Positions 37,087 through 50,100 of a DNA stretch of 64,000 nucleotides are shown here, in pieces (the stretch's first letter is position 1; every line of letters starts with the position of its first letter). The translations under genes were made by a program, and so were the position numbers. The stretch is from Sialis fuliginosa (taxonomy: Eukaryota > Arthropoda > Insecta > Megaloptera > Sialidae): positions 10,478,001-10,542,000 of the forward strand of contig OY540820.1 in the NCBI GenBank assembly GCA_961205875.1, in the 5' to 3' direction. Under the pieces are notes generated by a model that worked only from the letters and a program-made list of their open reading frames with translations, searched no databases and was not told the origin of the DNA.

Positions 37087-37368
37087 AAAAATTTGTTGAA
37101 TTTTGATAAGTAAATTAATGGTATCGCTGGACCTCGTGGCATTATGACTGCCACTGAATGAAGTATTCCAGAATCACTGTTGAAATGGAAATTTCTCTAA
37201 ATGCCATGGGGTACTAAATTACCAAATTAACTAAGTACCTAACTGTAAGCTATAAAATAATATTTGTACATATGTTGTTTTATTAAAAAAATGTTTTAAA
37301 AATTACACAATTATTATAAATAAAAATAAATACAAAACATTTAATTCTTTTTATTTTGTCACTTCATT

Positions 37369-40300
37369 TCATATATAATCCTCTACGATTATATCTGTAC
37401 TATTTTCTGGTGGAGACGGACAATAAGCATTGGTAACAAAATGTTCTTTTATATATTCACCACCATGTTCGAGATATTCGGCTTTTGTAACAATGTATTT
37501 TTTAAAATCTGGCCTAGAGGTCCATTGTCGTGCTCCTCGCCATGCATCTAAAGCTGGGTGTTTTGCTAAGTTTACCTTGAATTTTGATTGGAAAGGTCTT
37601 ATTTCTTTTAATTCTCTATAGATACGTTCTTTCATACCTAAAAAAAAAATTGTAAATTAATAATACAGTAAATAAATTCGAAAACTTGAAAAACCGTTAT
37701 TTTTTGCCGGAACCGAACTGAAATAAAAATATCAGTTTTTTCAGTTCAGTACATATTAAAATATGCATGTTAACATGATCTTATTTGCTATTTCAAAATG
37801 TTCTAAATTATGGTAGAAAATAAATTTTTAATTAATCACTTGGAGCAGAACAAAAAAAAACATTTTTTTTTTCGGAACAAAAACCGAAACCGAACTGAAA
37901 CATTTTTTATTACTTGAACCGGAACGAACACCGAAACGAAAAAAAATAACAGTTTGAAACCCTGAAATAAATAGAAATATAAATAAAATTACCTGGAAAA
38001 GATGCACATCCGCCAGTAACAAAAATATTTTCAGCCAATTTGATTTGTATATCTACACTAAATAATCTTAAAACATAGTTAACAGTCTCAGCAATGCCAG
38101 CATCTGTTGAGCCGATCATAGATGGTTGGAATAATAATTCCGGAGCTCTAGCTAACTCGACACCTAAATGTAACTGATGTGCTTCTGCAGATAACATTTC
38201 ATTCGCTCCATTGTTCGGTTCATGTTGACGTATTATTTCATCTGAATAAATATAAAATTTATATTAATACAATAATTACCATTTTATTAATTTTCTTAAA
38301 AAATATTAACTTAATTACTGTGAGGTGGTGGCACCAGTCTTGGCAAGGACCCCAGTAATGGCAAATTTTTAATTAAATGTACTAAATTAGAAATATGTGT
38401 TGATATTTGATTACTACCATTTCTGAATACTAATTATATACATTTAACTGTCTTACAGCATGATTTGATGATAATCAGCCAATAGGTGTCAAAATGGTGG
38501 ACATTTAAACTAATTATTAGTATAATTTATTTATTAATTATTATATTATCATAGTATATAGAAACTGCTTTACATTGTTTCAAATTTGATGATTCTTTCC
38601 TTTATATCTTTTGTGTCATAGTATACTTTATCATTTTGTAATCATTAGCAAGTGTCCATCACTGCGTACTCATTACTGGTTTTACCTTTGCCATTACTGG
38701 AGAAAAAACATGAACAAAATAAAAGGCTATAATTTAAAAAACAAACTATATTTGCGGACTTTGGTAATTAAATTGATTAAATAAAGAGTTACTATATAAC
38801 ATAACAGGTGCCTTTATCTTATTTTAATTAAATTTATAATATAAAAACATAAAAAAAAAAAGTGTAACAGAATATTATAATACTTACCCAATTCTATTAA
38901 CCTTTCTGTCTCAGCTTCACTATCTGAATCTCCGCCATCTCGACTTATAGTCTTATAAACATCCCAATCTTCATCGCGCATTCCAAAATCATCATTTCCT
39001 TTTTCATTTCGCGCAAGTTGAGATATGATTCTCATCCTTTCTTGAGCTGCTGCAGTTCTTCTTTTGGCCATATCTTGACGTTTTTGTTTTCTAGCTGATT
39101 TTTTGTCTAGAATATCTTGTCTCTTTTTCTTTATTCCTTCTAGCCATAAACTGAAGTCTTCATTCTCACTTGGTTGTAAAAAAGACTTTCCTGTTGACTT
39201 TGTAGTTTTTTCTTCTAGTGTTTCATCCGCCATACTTGCTGAAAATATCTTTTGCTTCGAGCGTTCAATACGAGATGTTAAAGAATTTATATTTCTCAAT
39301 AATTCTTCAGTATTTTGCAGTTCTTGAGAGATTAGTGCTTGCTTGTATTCTATTTCATTCCCTTCCTCTAGAAGATCTTGGATTGAAAGTAGTTGCTCTA
39401 ACTGGTCTTCATCTTCTGCAAGTCTTTCTTCACGTTTACGAGCATTGATTTCTATTAAACGACGTGCTAGTTCTCGTTTTCTTTCTTTTTGTTGTTCAAC
39501 TACAAGTAATGTAAAATATAATTTTTTTGCAAGTAATTTTATAAATCACAACAACTTACCAGTCAATGCAGGTGTGATCAAAGGTGCTGTAAAAGGTAAT
39601 TGTACTTTAATAACATTATCATCGTAGTAATCAGCATCCATCCAAAGTTTCAACTGTTCTGTATAATCGTAAGCAACATAACAATGATCATACAGTAGTT
39701 CTTCAGCTCTACTGAGGGTAATAGATGTCGCATGAACAGGATATTTTAACTGTAATAATCTATGTAAAAACATTATAATATGGAATCCACCAATGTTGAT
39801 ACGACGTGCTTTATCAGTGATCACTTTACCATCTATGACGGGAATGACGTGAGTAGTTTGATATCCGCAGTTTATAATTAAACAAGTAGTTGGAATATTA
39901 TTTTGTATGCAGTTAAACATAGAATCAATTCCATAAGCGACACCTGGTATTCCATAACATTCAAACAATAGTTCGGACATTACTGAAATCATTGTAAATT
40001 ATTTATTACATGAGTTTAGCTCATTTATAAATTAAATTAATTTAATGTTCTTACATTGTCTACAATAATTAGGGTTAAGAAATGCTTCTGTCATAACTAC
40101 TGGGTGTTGAACGTAACCCTCTGTGTTTATTCCCATTTTAGTAAAAGCATAATCGAATATCTGTTCTTGTGCTTCAAAATGTGTAACAATATTTCTATCA
40201 AACTGAGTTTTCAGTTGGAAACGTACTGCTTCAATATTAGTTATATCATTTCCTACTTGAGTTACAGGTGCTTGAAGTACTTCGGTTACATCTTTTTTAC

Positions 40301-40556
40301 TACGGTCTTTTCTTGGTTTTGCAACTAAATTTTTGAAAATCATACAAGGGTCATTTTGAAACGCCCATCCTACTTTGCATTGATAAGACCCTGAAAGTAT
40401 TTTAAGTTTATTTTAAATAAATTCAATACATATGATTAATTTTTACAAACCGTTATCAATGATAATAGGACATTTAGAATCTCTTATAGAGTCGGTATAT
40501 TCTTGCACTACATCTGGAACTGTTTTGGCATCTTTCAAATGTATTATATTATCCAT
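37369..40556 (-). CDS. ACTR5: Actin-related protein 5 (INO80 chromatin remodeller)
   Basis: Exons 40451-40556, 40055-40390, 39560-39982, 38888-39499, 37993-38241 and 37369-37637 give 664 residues. The actin-like core shows [15 protein letters not shown] (ATP-binding phosphate-1), [19 protein letters not shown], and [16 protein letters not shown] (adenosine motif). The ARP5-specific charged coiled insert, rich in E, K, Q and R, fills exon 4 (about residues 290-490) and includes [19 protein letters not shown], a segment known for contacts in INO80. The end [14 protein letters not shown] replaces the actin WITK-type tail. The protein works with IES6/INO80C in the INO80 complex, which slides nucleosomes. 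Introns 4 and 5 hold miniature transposons. It is head-to-head with the 20-finger gene (350 bp) and converges on DDX11. Confidence 0.96.
37678..37964. mobile_element. hAT-type miniature transposon (287 bp) in ACTR5 intron 5
   Basis: The right end reads inward CAGGGTTTCAAACTGTTATT and the left end TCGAAAACTTGAAAAACCGTTATT, sharing the inner part of the repeat. A perfect 8-base duplication AAATAAAT flanks it (37670-37677 and 37965-37972); it is low-complexity, so slightly weaker evidence. The interior repeats CCGAAC/CCGGAAC motifs. Confidence 0.7.
38323..38813 (-). mobile_element. Second copy of the 23779 miniature transposon, in ACTR5 intron 4
   Basis: This matches the element at 23779-24253 in reverse orientation over most of its length (for example CAAGGACCCCAGTAATGGC, CATTACTGGTTTTACC, GTCCGCAAATATAGTTTG). 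One terminal repeat keeps GGTGGCACCAG; the other is shortened. About 80 bases present in the first copy are missing here and about 90 others are extra. It is an older, non-intact copy. Confidence 0.8.
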
Positions 40557-40906
40557 TTTATAGGTGAATGCATAATATTCCGTATAGAATAATTAAGTTT
40601 TGGAATATAAACAATTTATTTGTCAAATGTACAGAGGGTTATGTTCGTTATGTCAAGGTTAGTAAATGAATAGGTTACCTCAGTAGGTTGTCAAAGTCAA
40701 GGCAGGAGAGAGAGAGAGAACTACGCGCTACGTCATATGGCGTGCCCAATCATAACAAATTGCTGTCATTTTATCAAGCGTCGCTTAATGGAACCTAAAA
40801 ATAAATAGATAATTGCTTAAGATGAAAATATTTTTAGTTTATTTAGTGTGTACTGTAATATTAACGTCTCAAGATTAAATATTACTGTGTTGAAATATTT
40901 CAAGAT
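40557..40906. promoter_or_regulatory. Divergent promoter region between ACTR5 and the 20-finger gene
   Basis: The interval of 350 bases separates two divergent start codons. It includes a GAGAGAGAGAGAG run near 40707-40721, the sort of site bound by GAGA factor in insects, next to a CG-rich patch ACTACGCGCTACGTCA. Function is inferred. Confidence 0.6.
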
Positions 40907-43508
40907 ATGGATGTGAAATATATAAAAGAAGAATTAGAAGAAAACGATTCTCTCCAAAATGCTGAAACTTATGTTAAAATGTTCCACGTGAATGTGGAAA
41001 ATATAAAAGAAGAATTAGAAGAAAACGATTATCTCCAAGATGTTGAAATGCTCCATGTGAATGTTGAAAATATAAAAGAAGAAAATGATTCTCTCCATGA
41101 TGCTGAAACTCATGTCGAAATGCTCCACGTAAATGTGGAAGATATAAAAGAAGAAATACAAGAAAACGATCCTCTTCAAGATGCTGAAACCAAAGTTGAA
41201 ACGTTTTTCGTGAAACACAAAGTTATAAAAGAAGAGAAAGAACAGGAATATAAGGTAAATGAAATAGTAGTTAGTAGTTACATATTTATGTAGTTATTAA
41301 TAATATACACTTTAACCATCCTTAGTTAGGACAATCCATTGGGGCAAAAGAGGGTTAATATAATATAAAAACGGGGATTCAATCTCCACCGCAACGAACT
41401 GTTTTTATTAAATAATTGTGAAATAAAAATTCCTACATGTTACAATAAATACATCACATTCTACTATATTCTAATACATCAACACGTGATATTTGATAGT
41501 AGTAACGCCGGGACACCTATATTTCCGTATTATCTGAATTCCTAATTAATTAGTATTGTCAAATAATCTACATTGTATTGAGTTATCAAATGTCGTTTTA
41601 CAGGGAGACTTGGAAATTAAAGAAGAAAATTTGATAGACGCTGACATTCAAAATGAGCAAAATGAAAATGAAGATATTAGTGAAGAAACAAAAAGTAGTG
41701 ATAAATATTTAAATTCAAGTAATGAAAGTAAAAATGTAAACTGCCAGTTAAAAATTACTGATCAGAGCCTGAATTTGAAAAATTATAAATGCAATCAATG
41801 TGAATATAGTTGCACACGAAAAACTTACTTGAATATACATAAATTAACGCACTCTAATAAACGACCTTTTAAATGCAATCAATGTGAATATAGTTGTACA
41901 CGAAAAACTTATTTGATTACACATAAATTGACACATTCTAATGAGCGACCTTTTAAATGTGACCGGTGTGAATTTAGTTGTAAACAAAAAAGTCACTTGA
42001 ATACACATAAATTAACACATTCTAATAAGCGCCCTTTTAAATGCGAGCAATGTGAACATAGTTGTACACGATTAAATGATTTGAATATACATAAATTGAC
42101 ACACTCTAATGAGCGACCTTTTAAATGTGAACAGTGTGAATATAGTTCTGTACGACAAAAGGACTTGACTACACATAAATTAACACATTCTAAAGAACGA
42201 CCTTTTCAATGCGAAGAATGCAAATGTAGTTTTACACAAAAAAGTAATTTGAATACACATAAATTAACACATTCTAATGAGCGACCTTTTAAATGTGACC
42301 AGTGTGAATTTAGTTTTAAACAAAAAAAACATTTAGATAGACATAAATTAACACATTCTAATAAACGACCTTTTAAATGCAATCAATGTGAATATAGTTG
42401 TGTACAAAAAACTGATATTAATAAACATCAATTAACACATTCTAACGAGCAACCTTTTAAATGCGACCAGTGCGAATATACTTCAAAAATTAAAAGTAAA
42501 TTACATTCACATCAATTAATACATTCTGATAAACGACCTTTTAAATGTGACCAGTGTGAACATAGTTTTGCACGAAAAACTCATTTGAATAGACATACTT
42601 TAACACATTCTAATATACGACCTTTTAAATGCGACCAGTGTGAACATAGTTTTACACGAAAATCTCATTTGAATAGACATACATTGATACATTCTAATAT
42701 ACGACCTTTTGAATGCGATCGGTGTGAATATAGTTGCAGAGATAAAAGTAAATTAAATTCACATCAATTAATACATTCTGATAATGTACCTTTTAAATGC
42801 AATCAATGTGACTATATTTGTACGTATAAAAATGATTTATATAAACATAAATTTACACATTCTAATGAACGACCCTTAAAATGCGACATTTGTGAATATA
42901 GTTGTATACATAAACATAGTTTATATACCCATAAATTAAAACATTTTAATATACGGCCTTTTAAATGCGATCAGTGTGAAAATAGTTTTGCACGAAAATT
43001 TGAATTGAATAGACATAAATTAACACATTCTAATCAACGACCTTTTAAATGCGACCAGTGTGAAAACACTTATAAACATAAAAGTCATTTGAATTCACAT
43101 AAATTAACACATTCTAATGAGCGGCCTTTTAAATGTGACCAATGTGAACATAGTTTCATAAAAAAATCTCATTTGGATAACCATACATTAACACATTCTA
43201 ACGAACGGCCTTTTAAATGTGAACTTTGTGGATATAGTTCAACACGAAAAAGTAATTTGAATACACATAAATTAACACATTCTAACGAACGACCTTTTAA
43301 ATGTGATCAATGCGAATATAGTTGTCTACATAAAATTAGTTTAAATACACATTTGTTAACACATTCTAATATAAGACCTTTTACATGCAATCAATGTGAA
43401 TATAGTTCTATACGAAAATCTGATTTGAATAAACATAAACTCACACACAGTGACACCGGAGCTGGGGGGCCAGCTGCCCACCCAAAATTTCCAGTGGAGG
43501 GGCAATGA
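40907..43508 (+). CDS. Twenty-finger C2H2 protein with IKEE-repeat N-terminus
   Basis: Exons 40907-41254 and 41604-43508 give 750 residues. Exon 1 is four tandem copies of an acidic unit of about 23-28 residues built on (N/D)(V)E(N/D)IKEE...END.LQDAE...ML(H)V. IKEE occurs five times in exon 1 and again at the start of exon 2, each fitting the SUMO consensus (hydrophobic-K-x-E). From about residue 190 twenty C2H2 fingers run without a break in 28-residue units, C-x2-C-x12-H-x3-H, joined by HSNERPFKC-type linkers instead of TGEKP. The DNA-contact positions differ from finger to finger. The protein is presumably a nuclear DNA-binding factor; there is no ZAD, BTB or KRAB domain. After the last HKLTHSDT a 16-residue tail of unrelated composition leads to the stop. 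No orthologue is recognised. Confidence 0.9.
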
Positions 43509-44113
43509 CTACTTTTTGCTCCCTCAAAATTTTGATTCTATTTTTTAGGGTGGGTTTGAAGTGACATGCATCTTTCTGATAAAAAAACAACTTTTTAATA
43601 ATATAGTAAATTTTTTATCATAAAACTCTATCTTCAATAGTTTAGGCGTAAAACATAGTCTGGAACACCCAGTGTATTTAGATTTAGATTGTTGTAATTT
43701 GATTATAAATAAATTTTTTATTATTAAACTAATTATGTATTTATTTCATCTACCGTTACACAGTGGTTCCCAATTTAATACTGACTGGAGAAAATTGATA
43801 TTCACGCAGCTGTTGAATCTACATTTTTATAGTAAATTTAATTTTTGGACATTAAATTATATGAGACTTTAAGTGAATATGGACCAGCGAGCTGTATTAT
43901 ACACAGCTCTCCACTGACTCTATTTGTTGAATCATATTTTCTGTCAAGTAGATAAGTAAAACAAATTAAATTAAACATTTATTATATTCTCACATAATTA
44001 ATAATACAATTACATTTCTAAGTAGTATCCTTTTTAATTGACATAACATAATTAATTCATTACCTAAAACAATATAACAGTTAAGTGGTTTTTAATAATA
44101 CATAAATCAATAT
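43509..44113. other. 3' region between the 20-finger gene and rod
   Basis: No exon is supported. AATAAA at 43708-43713 suits the zinc-finger gene. CAGTGGTTCCCAA near 43761 looks like one end of an hAT element, with no partner found. Confidence 0.5.
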
Positions 44114-47100
44114 TTAACATACCAAACTGACACTAGAAATGCCTGAACTCAATAATCTTGATACGTTTTCAATAAAAGCTTCATCATTGGAAATTATTTT
44201 CTAAAATTAGGATTTATAAAATATATACATAAAATAGAAATATATCCACTAAAAATACTTACCGCTTTAGTTAAATCATCTCTTAAGTAGACTAGAAAAG
44301 GAACAGCTAAATCTTTTCTGTCTATTCTTATACATTCTTCAATCAAGGGCTGTAATTTTAAACTGGATGCTACAGGACACATCTAATAAAAAAATAGACC
44401 ATTTTCAATTTTAAAAACTCCTGCTGTTAGTGAGAGTTAAGTTAGTCTACTGGATATAGAATTAGATCAAATTTGATCAACTCAGATAAGATAAAATCAA
44501 TACATTAAATTTTTTGTGAATTATAAAATAACTTGCCTGTAAAAGAAAAAGAGCCTCTATACATAATTTCTCTTCAGCCTCTTTAATCGGTTTTGACGCT
44601 AGAATAAACGGAGTTTGAATTATCAATTGCCAAGCTCGAATAAATGAATTAGAGAAAGATAGACTAATATATCCGTGTAAACGAGGCAATAAATGTTTTA
44701 AAGTATTAGTCTGCAAAAAAAAAATATTAATAAAAACAAAAGTTTGGATATGTACTAATGATATATTAAATACCATCGAAAATTTAATCATCTGTTCTAG
44801 CAAATTATCCCACAGTTTAAATTCTTGAATACCCGAGTCCAGCAGTAACTCGGCAATAAGTGGAAGTGCTGTGGAGTGCGATGAGTGAGCTAGCCAAAGG
44901 TTATGTAGCAATTTCTCTTTATTTTTTTCTAGCATTTCAATCGATGCCGGCACTCCTAGTAATTCTAATTTTGTTTGAAACCATAACATGCGAATATATT
45001 TTCTGCAATAGAAATATCCATAAATAACTTAGATACATTTTTATTTTAACAGATAATCTTACAGAACTTCGTCGTACGTCATACAAGTAACCTCTTCGAT
45101 TTGTTGTCTATTTGCAATATAGATTGCACAGCGTAATGCTCTTAAACTAGTAGCCAGACTGTACTGCAGTTCATTTCCTGTCGTAAACGTTTCATTATTT
45201 GTTCCGACGATAACGGTTTTATCAGTAAAATTATTTGACTCGATTCCAATTTTAAAAAGATATTGTATTGAGCTACTAATACTGTTATTTGCTTGAAGAA
45301 TATAACAAGCACTAAAATAAAAAATAAAAAATCAGTTTTTATTTAACTCCACATAAAATCAAAATTAGAAAATTTACAAAAGACAGAGTTAACTATTTTG
45401 ACTTCTGAATTACTGTTATATCTCACCGTATTAAATTATCATCGAATTGATTTATATTTGTATTAGAACTATTTGAACTAATAAATGAACTGTCACCATA
45501 AAAAGTATCATCAAAATCAAACATTGGTTTTTTATCTTCGTTTGATTGTAGCAACCATTCTTCTATTAATTCTAAACGGATATCATTAATATTGAAATCG
45601 TAGATTTTTGATATTTCTTCTGTTATTTTATTAATATCTATAAAACGAAAATATGATATGATTACAAAAATGATCAGTTTTTAGAACAAAATGATTATGT
45701 AAAAACTTTATCATTAAATTGTAAAATTGTTGAAGCCACCAGTACAATATACGAATAATTATTTCTTATATACCTGGACAAAAAATAGTTGATTTGACTC
45801 TTTCTATTATACTTTGGTGTTTATATAAAGCTATAATTAACTCTCTTGGGTCATCAGCGTAGTTAGCCATAGAACCAAGCCCGTTGGTGTAAAGAACATG
45901 TAAACATTGGTTCATCAAGTATTTCTTCCTGATCTGAAGAATTTCAAATAAAATATTAAAAGAGTGGAGGAAAATATAAATTTATTATATACCTTTTCTT
46001 CCAAGCAGCTTTGGTCACCTTGTTCACTCAATTTCTTAGAGTACAAATAGCAGTGATATATGGCAGCAAGTCTATCCACTCCAGGCGGCATACTGTTTGC
46101 GATTTGATAAAGAATACTACTGGCCATTTCTAAATCAGTGATTTTATTAACGCACACTTTTATTCTTTCGAACAATCCACTGAAAAGTGGGTGGATGTAC
46201 CATTCTCCAGTATTAAAATCTTTATTTGTTACCAGTGACTTTAAATGTATTGTTTCTTGGCGCATCTGAAAAATTATTGTTAATATATAAGCACAAATGT
46301 TTGTCAGAATGATAAATCGTGCATTGATATATAGGATAATGTACATACAGTTTCTTTGATAGCATAGGTATATATTAAATCTTCTTTAATATTTAATATA
46401 TTTGCAACGTGTATCCATTCTTCATAAGTATCTAGATTTAATTCTGAACGTATAATTTTCCAACGGCTCTTTTCATTATCAGAAGACCAAAATGGAAGTC
46501 TCCAGTTTGAAATTTCTGGAAGATGAGGTGAATCAGGAAACTCTGAATTCCATTTTTCTGTTTCAAATTGTTGTGGTTTCCTAAAAGTAATACAAACAAT
46601 ATTATTACAAATTCCTTGTTATTTAATATAGTAATATGTAGGATATGTAGTTATATATAATATTTTTCACTTACACGTTTCGTAAATACTTCATAAAAAA
46701 CAGTAATAACCATTTATCATTCTGATTAGAGAATTCATAACCCAAATCTGATAATAAATTTAAAATACAAATGAAAACTTCGTAATGATAGAAATTAACC
46801 TGCAAAATAAGAATTATTTATAAACAACTACATAATAACTTCCCTTAAAGTATAGTTATGATAGGTACTCTCTAAATGTAAAAACCTGTGGTATAAACTT
46901 CTCTTAGTCTACAATTTACGACCCTAATGTCCGGTATTATAAAGGAGCTCGCAAAATTTGCTAGCTTCCAAACACAATTGTAACACTTCTATTGAAATAT
47001 CAATAGTGGAAAGCTAAAAAAAAAGACAAAAAACAAAAAAAATATAGTTTTTTTTTGCCCTACTGCAAGATTTGGTTTTAGCTTTCCACTATCGACATTC

Positions 47101-50100
47101 ACATTTCAATGATTACCTTCTTCCAGATTGTTTGTAAACTGCATATAACGCTTGTTTTTGTTTCGATGCTAGATATAATATCAGAACATCGTTTTTGTAA
47201 TTCTGTGATTGAACTGGTGACTATTAGTTCTGCAAAAAAAATAAATTATTAATAACATCTAACGCTTTTGACAATTAAGATATACCCTTCTTTCCAAAGG
47301 CTGATATTTTTATTTCAATCTCTGGTTGCCATGATAAAAGAACATTGTCTAAATGGAACAATAATGTTTGTTCTTCATTTACTATGAAATCTTTACAAGC
47401 TTTTTTCAATAATGTTAAATTTACATTTTGACTGTGTAGCAAATATTTTAACAGTGATTTTTTATCTTCGGTAAATATCACTAAAATAAAAATATTATTA
47501 ATTATAGTTTATATATTCGTTATTTTCCATTGCTGTCATACCTTTTGGTGATAAACCTAAAGATTTAAAAATGTTGGCCCAGTCACAAAGTTGAAGTATA
47601 TTATTTAAGCGAGTAACACTTCCTTCATCTTCTGATCGTTTACAAAAATTAATTGAAATCGTTGAAATCGCTGTTAATTTTGGTATATCACCTTGGTTAC
47701 TATAAGAAATCAGTATTTTGTAAAATTAGAACAAGTACAATTTATTGACCCTTGATTTAACAAACTCCACTTTCACCCTTTAACTACTGACTTTCATCAT
47801 TAAGTGATTTTAAAATATACTTGCATCACAATTTTTTACTCACAATGAGCCAAGGAATCAGCTCTTAAAATATTTGTATCCCAAACCAGACCACCCTGCA
47901 TATATATTTTTAACTTTAACAGACTTTTTTTGTTAAACCGAGGGTCTACTACGTATCAGTATATTAAAATTAATTAATTACTTTTTTAATCCCGAATTGA
48001 TCCATTCATAAGGATCATGCATTGTTTTTAAAGACATTATTGCCAAACCGCAATCTAATTTACGAGAAATAACAATTTTTTTCAATAAGGTTTCTGCACT
48101 TTTTATGACCAATTGATTGTTACTTTTAGAAAAACAATTGATTTGATCCTAGAATAAAAATATTATAATTTTAATTTTTAATGTAAAATTAACACAAACT
48201 TTTAAATACTTTTAATACTTACACATACAACCTTATTTTCAGAAGAACTCAAATAAAATAATAAATTTTTCAGCGTTACAGTTACTCTTAGCGCAGTTAA
48301 ATTATGTTGCCCAGCGTGGAGTATTCGTATTAAGTTTGGCATCGTTGATAGACATGAAGAAATATATGACTAAAATGTAAAGAAATCAATAAAATAACTA
48401 CAGTAAAACTAAAGAATGTAAGTTCAACACAAGACATTTCGATTTATCTATAAAAAAACCTTTGTATCTTTCATTCAACAAATGTTACATTTAAAAAAAT
48501 CAAGTTGAATTTTTTTTTACTTGATATCCTGACTATCACAAAATTTATTACTTTCCCATCTACATATTTGTTTTTTACAAATTCTATAAAATTGGTCCGT
48601 TAGATCCCAAGATACAAGCACTGTGGTGAATTAGGGTGGTTTATATAATGTGGATAAAAGAAATACACTTTTTACTTTTTTATAAATACATGAAATGTAC
48701 TGTATAATAAAGTATAGTGATCATGAAAAAATTCAAACTTGAGATTTTAACGGAATTATACGTTTTGAGAGTCTCTGAATCACAAATGACCATTATCTCA
48801 ATGACGTCTGTGTGTGTCTGTGAACGCTCTACAGCCAAAACGGTGAGACTTACAGACATGAAATTTTAAACCTAAGGTTCTTGTATACTCTAGATGTGCA
48901 CCTCCTATTTTTGAAAATCATCACTAAACCGAAAATGGATGTTTACTGATGTCAATTTTTGAATTTTTTAAATTATTTTAAAAATAAAATTTTTAAAATA
49001 AAAGCATTTAATACAACTTTATCATGATGTATAAAAAAGTCTTGTGTTAACAAGGGCAGTTGATTAATATTGGTATTTTACAGAAATTATCCTATTAATC
49101 AAGAAAACAATTTATGTACCCTAAGGTCCCTTTGTATCTAATGCACATTAAAAATCATTACTTACTTCATCGAATGTACTTTGATCTTCATTAAAATGTT
49201 TTCCAAACAGATCAGATTCATCTAAATTATAAAATAATAATTAATATAAATTAGTATAATAATAATTCATAAATTAAATTACCGATAAGTTTTAGTATGC
49301 AGTTTAATAGATTACGTAAGAATGCAAGCGTCTGAGCAAAATTCAAACCAACAGGCATATCTCTATACATCGGTACAATACGTATCCGTGATATGTTACA
49401 GGAATCTTTAATATAGTCTGGGGTATCAAGTTTTTTAGACAATTGCGGTAAATAACTGTGCAGAAAATCATTAATAATTATAGACCATGTTAAAACTTCA
49501 CCATATACCGGACTGGCATCTAAAACAAAATTTATTTAGTAAAACTTAATAACTAATGTGTTTAATATTTTTTATACCGTGTGCACAGATATATTTCAAT
49601 ATCTTCAAAGCGATATCACACATTTCTATTGACATGAAATCAACGTTACAGTCCATATTTAATTTAAAAAGCAGGCATTTTAATGCAAAATTATATAAAA
49701 TTTTTGAAAATTTGGTAACTTCTTCATTTGTTTCATTTTCATGAACTCTTAATGATAAATATCTGTAACAAAACAAATAAATAAATAAATAAAGATGCTA
49801 AAAATATATAAAGGTATTCTGAAATTAACAGTGATTTAATATTAATAAACAAAAAAAACTCTCAAAATGTACCCTCTTTGTCTCTTTTCCCACTACACCA
49901 CTTTCCAACTTGATTTACTATTATCGTCACTGCTTAGTTGTTATGTTACCTAACATAACAAAATATAGCCTATAACCTGGGCAGAGAACTAAAAAAGAAA
50001 CCACGTAAATCGAATAAGAGGATCTCAAGTGATAAGCGCACTAACGGACAAACAGAGAGATGTTGAGCTTTATATATATTAAGGATAAAAATTATATTAC

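Noticed and set aside
47005-47096. Inverted pair AGTGGAAAGCTAAAA / TTTTAGCTTTCCACT in a rod intron
   Set aside because: A 15-base stem around an A/T-rich loop with no boundary or target duplication; too little to call a mobile element or an RNA gene.
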